In this document: positions 61,101 to 64,000 of the stretch, piece by piece | Position numbering within the stretch: the stretch's first letter is position 1 | Layout: each line of letters begins with the position of its first letter | Origin: Pomphorhynchus laevis | Lineage: Eukaryota; Acanthocephala; Palaeacanthocephala; Echinorhynchida; Pomphorhynchidae | Direction of reading: 5' to 3' | Length of the DNA stretch: 64,000 nt | NCBI GenBank assembly: GCA_012934845.2 | Contig: WNNJ02002486.1 | Location: 1 to 64,000 of the forward strand | Made by a program: the position numbers and the translations under genes | The notes under the pieces: generated by a model | Seen by the model: only the letters and a program-made list of their open reading frames with translations | Databases searched by the model: none | Told to the model about the DNA's origin: nothing

Positions 61101-63444
61101 TTATATATTAATTTAAATATTATATTTTATATTATATGGTATGCATGAATGCTCATGCAAAAATATGTTTCTTCTTTAAATTTAAATATGTCATCTTTAC
61201 GATATAAATTAAAAGTAGTTTTAATTGATGCTAATTTAATGTTCATATCTAGATATATACCTTCTTTATCATTAATATTGGTTTTGTTAAGAATATAGCT
61301 ACTTGGATAAATTTGTTCGCTTATTGGATAAAAATTAGTAGAGTTTAATACACATATATGATCAATATATTCAAACACATTTTTTACACAGTTATGAACA
61401 AATTGATATTCTATAAAGCTTAAAAATAAGTCAGCTATCATTGGGCTACTATTGCCTCCTATAGGAACACCCTTTGTCTAAATATAGATGTCTTTACTTT
61501 TAAATAACTTTGATTTATCAAAATATTTAAGGATTCTATTTAAAGAAGGCTTCTATTTTAAGACTCTACACTTATATAATTAAATATAAGTGTATATAAT
61601 TAATATAACAAAATTAATGGACATGCAGGTTTTGTTTTTCTGTAAGCTTACCTATGACATTGTACGCTTCTGGTTTTATAAACTTTTGGTATCTCTGCAA
61701 TATAACTGTACTATTTTTATAACTAAGGCTTGGAATTAAACTACAATTTAAAAGTCAATTTTTGATATATTATCATAATATACATGTAACTATCGTAAGT
61801 TTTAATTAAATGTTTTAAATATAACAACTTATTGAACTTGTCATCAGTCCATTAGTCCCCGTGGTGCATGGTGACAATTAATTATATTTTAAAAGGTATA
61901 TGTGACATTTTGCTAATCTGCATGAAAATAATACTAATAAACTACTTGCCTTATATTAAATCTCACAATGTGATTTGTTTGATAGTGTTCATAAGCTTTC
62001 TGTAGAAGTAGCAATGCAAATTCGTTAGCGTCAGATTGGCCCACAAAGTCAACGCTGGTTGATCCTAAAAATCAGGGTAAAACAGAATTAAACATATTAG
62101 AAATGTCTATCTTAACTATTAATACGTAATTTTAATAATTTTAATAATTCAAGCAAAAATATAAATAAAAGCACTTTTTATCAAATAAGTCATGTGAAAC
62201 TTTGGATTATTATATTATATGCATAAACTAATTTACAGAATATTTCATCAATATATTTATATCTATAATATCAACATTTTTTAGTATTAAAAAGATATGA
62301 TCAATCATTAATAATTTATATATTAATGAATTTTAATCACTTATTCTTTTAACTAATACGATATTTGATGAAATAATTAAAAGATATATATTCACTAACA
62401 TAAAATTTTTGTCAAACACAGAATGTGTGTCATTTACTATTAATCACTAAAAACGATTTATTAAAATTTAAATTTCCTTTTAATAATTATATGTCTATCT
62501 ATATATTTAAATCTATTGCACTTAAATATTAATAACATCCCAATATTATATTATAGTATATTATTATAATATTTTTTAGTATATTATAATATATTAAAAA
62601 TATTAAAGTTAAAAATGTTTAAATTAATTTATTCAAATGCCCTATAAGAATAATAATAATATCATCACATATTTATAATGTAATGGTATTTGGAAAATAG
62701 TATTATATCAGAGGATATAGATCATTATCATGTATTATTCAGCTACGTTTCTATGATGAGTAAACAATGAGTGCTAGAAACCTAATAAGATGGCATTTAT
62801 GAAATTGAATCTTTATTCAAACAGATGATATATTTTATTTAAAAATACTCGATTAAAACAGTTTAATTTACACATTACGTTTCATATTTAAATTTATTGT
62901 ACTAAAATAAATTTGATTTATTAACTTTAAAAATTAAATAATAACTTAAAAAATAAAAATTCTAACTCCCTTATTTATAATAACTAATAACGGATTCATT
63001 CTAATTTTACAATTCCAAATCATTGATACCGATGACATGTGTTCAGTTGCACCAGTCATATTTGTATTTTCATGTGATAAATCAATATTTGAAGTATATG
63101 TTGTATGCTGTAAGTTATAAATTTTCTAATTACATATAAATAGGTAAAAATATTCCATATTATAACAGCAAATAAAACGTTATCATCACTAATAAAATGA
63201 ATTAATATGTAATTAAATATAAAAGCGATTATTAATTTTTAAACAAAAAAATTATCTTCATGATACGATCAGATTTTAAGCTAGAAATCCGATATTATAA
63301 ATGTTTTGTAAGAAAAACAGATAAAAATCACTAGTTTCCTTACCAGCTAGACCTTTGATAAGAACTCTTGTTCCGTAGAATGACTTTTCTGCTGTTGCAA
63401 ATCGTCGCATCACTGCCCGGAGAGCACAAAAACAGCAAAATTCT
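45872..63444 (-). CDS. Ubiquitin-specific protease, USP36/42/17-like, multi-exon, 5' end outside window
   Basis: A deubiquitinase gene assembled from short minus-strand exons. It would cleave ubiquitin from proteins as a cysteine protease. The visible order, N to C, follows the USP fold. An FCCFC block resembles the FCMLC segment downstream of the Cys box in USP36. IFNAIFGD corresponds to the IFGG box. KKCTKC is the first half of the zinc-finger-like CxxC region, followed by [11 protein letters not shown] (usual P-x-VL-x-x-x-LKRF). The His box is [15 protein letters not shown], then W-x(3)-SDE. Introns keep phase across 56786 to 53634, the best part. A Lys/Ser/Asn-rich exon at 45872-46140 may be the C-terminal tail, as USP36-type enzymes have basic tails. 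The catalytic cysteine exon should lie beyond 64000. Junctions near 58 kb and the 3' end are unresolved. Confidence 0.75.
46812..47547. repeat. 13-bp minisatellite and mixed transition zone
   Basis: About 45 nearly identical units AGCCATAGTATCG occupy 46824-47410. The flank (46786-46830) and the transition zone (47411-47547) hold degenerate variants such as AGTCTTAGTATCA and AGTCTTCATATCA. The long minus-strand ORFs are by-products of the repeat period. Confidence 0.97.
47548..48985. repeat. 12-bp minisatellite
   Basis: About 118 almost invariant units AGCCTAGTATCG, the 13-bp unit minus one A. Minus-strand frames read (GSIL)n and (RLDT)n. One or two variant units and degenerate copies close the array at 48940-49000. 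Confidence 0.97.
48986..50081. other. Probable intron sequence
   Basis: AT-rich; nothing supported beyond the micro-exon candidate at 49685-49717. Confidence 0.4.
49685..49717 (-). CDS. Possible 33-bp micro-exon of the USP gene
   Basis: Acceptor GCTATTCTACGTTACAG and donor TTAG|GTGACA flank 33 bases whose only open frame ([10 protein letters not shown]) leaves one base, compatible with the phase of the exon at 45872-46140. Too short to confirm. Confidence 0.2.
   Translation of the reverse strand: MFQKHEHLTP
50086..50810 (-). mobile_element. LINE family B 3' fragment
   Basis: The 3' hairpin (GTGG...GCGT/ACGC...CCAC) lies at 50086-50125. Upstream on the minus strand, overlapping broken frames carry Ser/Pro/His-rich C-terminal sequence ([23 protein letters not shown]) that matches the 16.0-16.7 kb copy. 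5'-truncated and frame-broken. Confidence 0.75.
50811..52390. other. Probable intron sequence with one R2 copy
   Basis: No gene supported. 51390-51450 is locally GC-richer (CCCCCGAAGGGATACACGTC) but without a clear ORF. A degenerate R2 copy (ATTAATTGGTC..., ACATTTTTATATTCATGTA, ATATGTAGCTTTAG) lies at 51845-51940. Confidence 0.4.
52396..52492. repeat. Paired hammerhead-like motifs (Penelope-type), inverted
   Basis: Plus strand 52465-52492: CTGATAA, TGATAGC/GCTATC stem, GAAA. Minus strand 52423-52396: CATGATAATAGC..., GAAA. This is the same arrangement as at 59481-59690. Confidence 0.55.
53243..53296 (-). CDS. USP candidate exon after the His box
   Basis: 54 bases, acceptor TCAAAATATTTTTATAG, donor TGC|GTAATA, phase 0 at both ends. 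Reads [18 protein letters not shown], giving SDETIIVAV, similar to the D-x-x-V-x-x-V end of USP domains. The usual AY-x-LFY is not seen. Confidence 0.35.
53634..53804 (-). CDS. USP exon: catalytic His box
   Basis: 171 bases (57 codons), acceptor CATTCATCAATTAG, donor ACT|GTAAGT. Contains [39 protein letters not shown]-x-A carries the catalytic His; SDE corresponds to the Asp/Asn position. An in-frame stop in the acceptor TAG rules out an earlier start. Confidence 0.88.
54519..54612 (-). CDS. USP exon: [11 protein letters not shown]...LSP
   Basis: 94 bases after a 58-bp intron; acceptor TTTTTGACTTTTTAG, donor CCG|GTACGC. One base then 31 codons: [31 protein letters not shown]. It corresponds to the K-I...P-F-L-DL-SPY segment before the His box. 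Phase 0 at its end matches the next exon. Confidence 0.8.
54671..54742 (-). CDS. USP exon: [20 protein letters not shown]
   Basis: 72 bases, acceptor ATTTACCCCATTTCAG, donor CAG|GTATGG. K...I...P.VLIFAICR is the USP P-x-VL-x-LKRF region. It leaves two bases (AG) that the next exon completes. Confidence 0.8.
55967..56302. repeat. 112-bp tandem repeat, three units
   Basis: Units start GTTAAAGAAGAA at 55967, 56079 and 56191. The first two are nearly identical; the third is divergent. Each contains CATTAACCTGGGCATTATG. It is non-coding and lies in the USP intron. Confidence 0.92.
56710..56786 (-). CDS. USP exon: IRKLVL...KKCT(K)
   Basis: 77 bases, acceptor TCTTATCTGTTGTAG, donor AAA|GTAAGT, both strong. 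25 codons ([25 protein letters not shown]) plus two bases, which with the next exon complete Lys and give KCTKC, the CxxC of the USP fingers region. Confidence 0.75.
57625..57652 (+). ncRNA. Hammerhead ribozyme-like core
   Basis: CTGATGA, perfect stem II GAATGC-AGTT-GCATTC, then GAAA. The downstream ATTCATTAAATAAATTATG resembles the sequence after the motif at 27.9 kb. Stems I and III are short or unclear. Confidence 0.5.
57959..58020 (-). CDS. USP exon: CICLTKKKS...PFPLLL
   Basis: The donor CTT|GTGAGA is strong. The frame [20 protein letters not shown] ends in phase 0 and joins the next exon. Pattern C..C...S....F..L.L matches the USP segment after the IFGG box. The acceptor is weak: AACCAAG at 58021 gives 62 bases, while CTTACTAAG a few codons in is an alternative. 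Confidence 0.5.
58276..58399 (-). CDS. USP exon: IFGG-box segment
   Basis: Acceptor TTTTTGGCATTTTTATAG is strong. One base then 41 codons, ending [30 protein letters not shown] matches the USP IFGG box. The 3' boundary is uncertain: a weak GTTTTT donor at 58276, or an earlier GC donor at CTAG|GCAAAC. Confidence 0.5.
58528..58573 (-). CDS. USP candidate exon between FCxxC and IFGG segments
   Basis: 46 bases between TTTTATCGCAG and ATAAG|GTAACA. The phase (two bases, 14 codons [14 protein letters not shown], two bases) fits both neighbouring exons. This is where USPs have a QEDAHEF box; only E-D is kept (FIEDKW). It may be a divergent box or a wrongly chosen exon. Confidence 0.45.
59481..59690. 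repeat. Inverted hammerhead-like motif pair
   Basis: Minus strand 59508-59481: CTAATGA, TGATAGCAGGAGCTATC, GAAA. Plus strand 59661-59690: CTGATGA, TGATAGCATGAGCTATCA, AAA. They lie about 150 bp apart in opposite orientation, as at 52.4 kb. Confidence 0.6.
59771..59930 (+). repeat. 150-bp dispersed direct repeat, copy 1
   Basis: GGATCAACGCTGGTTGATAC through GCACTTTTAATCAAATAAG matches 62049-62200 with small differences. It follows directly after the hammerhead-like pair. Origin unknown. Confidence 0.75.
60690..60740 (-). repeat. R2 core, reversed
   Basis: Minus strand: ATGTATACTCAGTTAGCTTT. Confidence 0.4.
60966..61100 (+). repeat. Dispersed repeat R1, copy 3
   Basis: GTGAAACGCAGGTATTGGAT, CTTAAATGTAGCGTACTGCT and TTATAGATGGGATTAAA in the same order as copies 1 and 2. 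Confidence 0.6.
61127..61480 (-). mobile_element. Penelope-like reverse transcriptase fragment
   Basis: The minus strand reads [20 protein letters not shown] (Penelope G-x-P-x-G-x-x-x-x-P-x-x-ADLF box), then [11 protein letters not shown] where family members have [25 protein letters not shown] and [11 protein letters not shown] (the KRDDFNF block). It is a degraded fragment lying in the USP intron between 58573 and 63344; the closest relative in the window is 14521-14691. Confidence 0.8.
61481..63343. other. Probable USP intron
   Basis: No exon supported. It contains the second copy of the 150-bp repeat (62049-62200) and an R2-like block at 62690-62830 (ATCAGAGGATATAGATCATT). Confidence 0.5.
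63344..63444 (-). CDS. USP exon: FCxxC segment
   Basis: 101 bases between the acceptor AATCGAGTAG and the donor CTG|GTAAGG. After one base, the frame reads [20 protein letters not shown], then [13 protein letters not shown], and leaves one base over. It aligns with the USP36 segment FCMLC...FA...L. A strong donor supports it. Confidence 0.7.
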
Positions 63445-64000
63445 CTACTCGATTGTCTGTGACCTACCGAGAATCATCCACACACACATTCTTGTATAGT
63501 AGAAGTATCAGAAACTCTTTATATAATATTCGAAATCAAATATAGATCTAATACAATTAAAAAGGATAGCACTATCAAAAGTTATATGATAATCTTATAC
63601 TATTTCTACTTAACATATTCTATATTCACAAACTAATCATGAAATAGATATGTTGTAGCTATTATGCTATTTTGTAACATCTAACATCACCAATTCTATT
63701 TTTGTGTAAAAGTAAATCAAAATTTATTAAAATTATTCATCAGAGTAAAATTCAATAACTTTCATATTTATCAGCTTCTCGAATTATATACGTAAAAGCA
63801 TTGTAAAATCAAACGCTGAATGAGTATTTTTCTCATTAAAAGTTTTAATTCCCTAACCGAGATCACTTAATTTTGTAATTACAAGATGAATGAATCCTAC
63901 ATCATTCAATGAATTATTTTGGCTCAAGCTTATTTCACTAACTTTCTTTACACTAGCGATGTTTGAATAAATCTTAATACTCAGTAACTTTATTTCTTGA
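63445..64000. other. Right edge, no exon found
   Basis: I looked for the USP catalytic Cys box (GNTC[FY]) on the minus strand and did not find it. The stretch is probably intron. Confidence 0.45.

Noticed and set aside
1-64000. LTR retroviruses, Polintons or other capsid-bearing elements
   Set aside because: No paired long terminal repeats with gag-pol, integrase or capsid sequence were seen; the direct repeats found are short and have other explanations.

Overview
This window is eukaryotic: AT-rich, intron-bearing and dominated by decayed retroelements. The best guess is a flatworm, probably a digenean trematode close to schistosomes. The grounds are three copies of a SINE-like sequence with a hammerhead ribozyme core resembling the schistosome Sm-alpha family, a mix of CR1/Jockey-like, RTE, restriction-endonuclease-type LINE and Penelope-like pieces, introns ranging from 58 bp to several kb, and an ADP/ATP carrier with the RRRMMMTSG signature. 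The organism call is inference.

Host genes. Two compact genes are clear: a mitochondrial ADP/ATP carrier (7195-8133, +, with an intron just before the start codon) and prefoldin subunit 5 (34207-34704, +). A third host gene has no long ORF. It is a multi-exon ubiquitin-specific protease on the minus strand, read from about 63.4 kb down to at least 53.6 kb and perhaps 45.9 kb. I recovered it exon by exon from splice sites, phase continuity and USP motifs. Its catalytic cysteine exon should lie beyond the right edge.

Layout. 1-5.2 kb: fragments of at least three LINE families. 5.2-9.2 kb: carrier gene and flanks. 9.3-13.3 kb: a long LINE of family B. 14-15.5 kb: Penelope-like fragments broken by Sm-alpha-like SINEs, two of them forming a large palindrome. 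16-20.4 kb: a reversed family B LINE with a family A LINE inserted in it. 20.4-24.5 kb: gene-poor, with two short 5'-truncated LINE ends with perfect target duplications. 24.5-27.1 kb: a young CR1/Jockey-like LINE missing its catalytic FADD box. 27.2-33.8 kb: nested LINEs, including one with a zinc-knuckle ORF1 and a tRNA-like 3' UTR. 34.2-34.7 kb: prefoldin 5. 36.2-40.5 kb: a near full-length but broken LINE. 41-45.8 kb: dispersed short repeats. 45.9-64 kb: the USP locus, whose apparent introns hold two abutting minisatellites (13-bp and 12-bp units, about 2.1 kb), LINE and Penelope-like debris, and several hammerhead-like motifs.

No CRISPR array, rRNA gene, functional tRNA gene or LTR/viral element was seen. 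LINE clade names are by motif resemblance only. No database search was possible.
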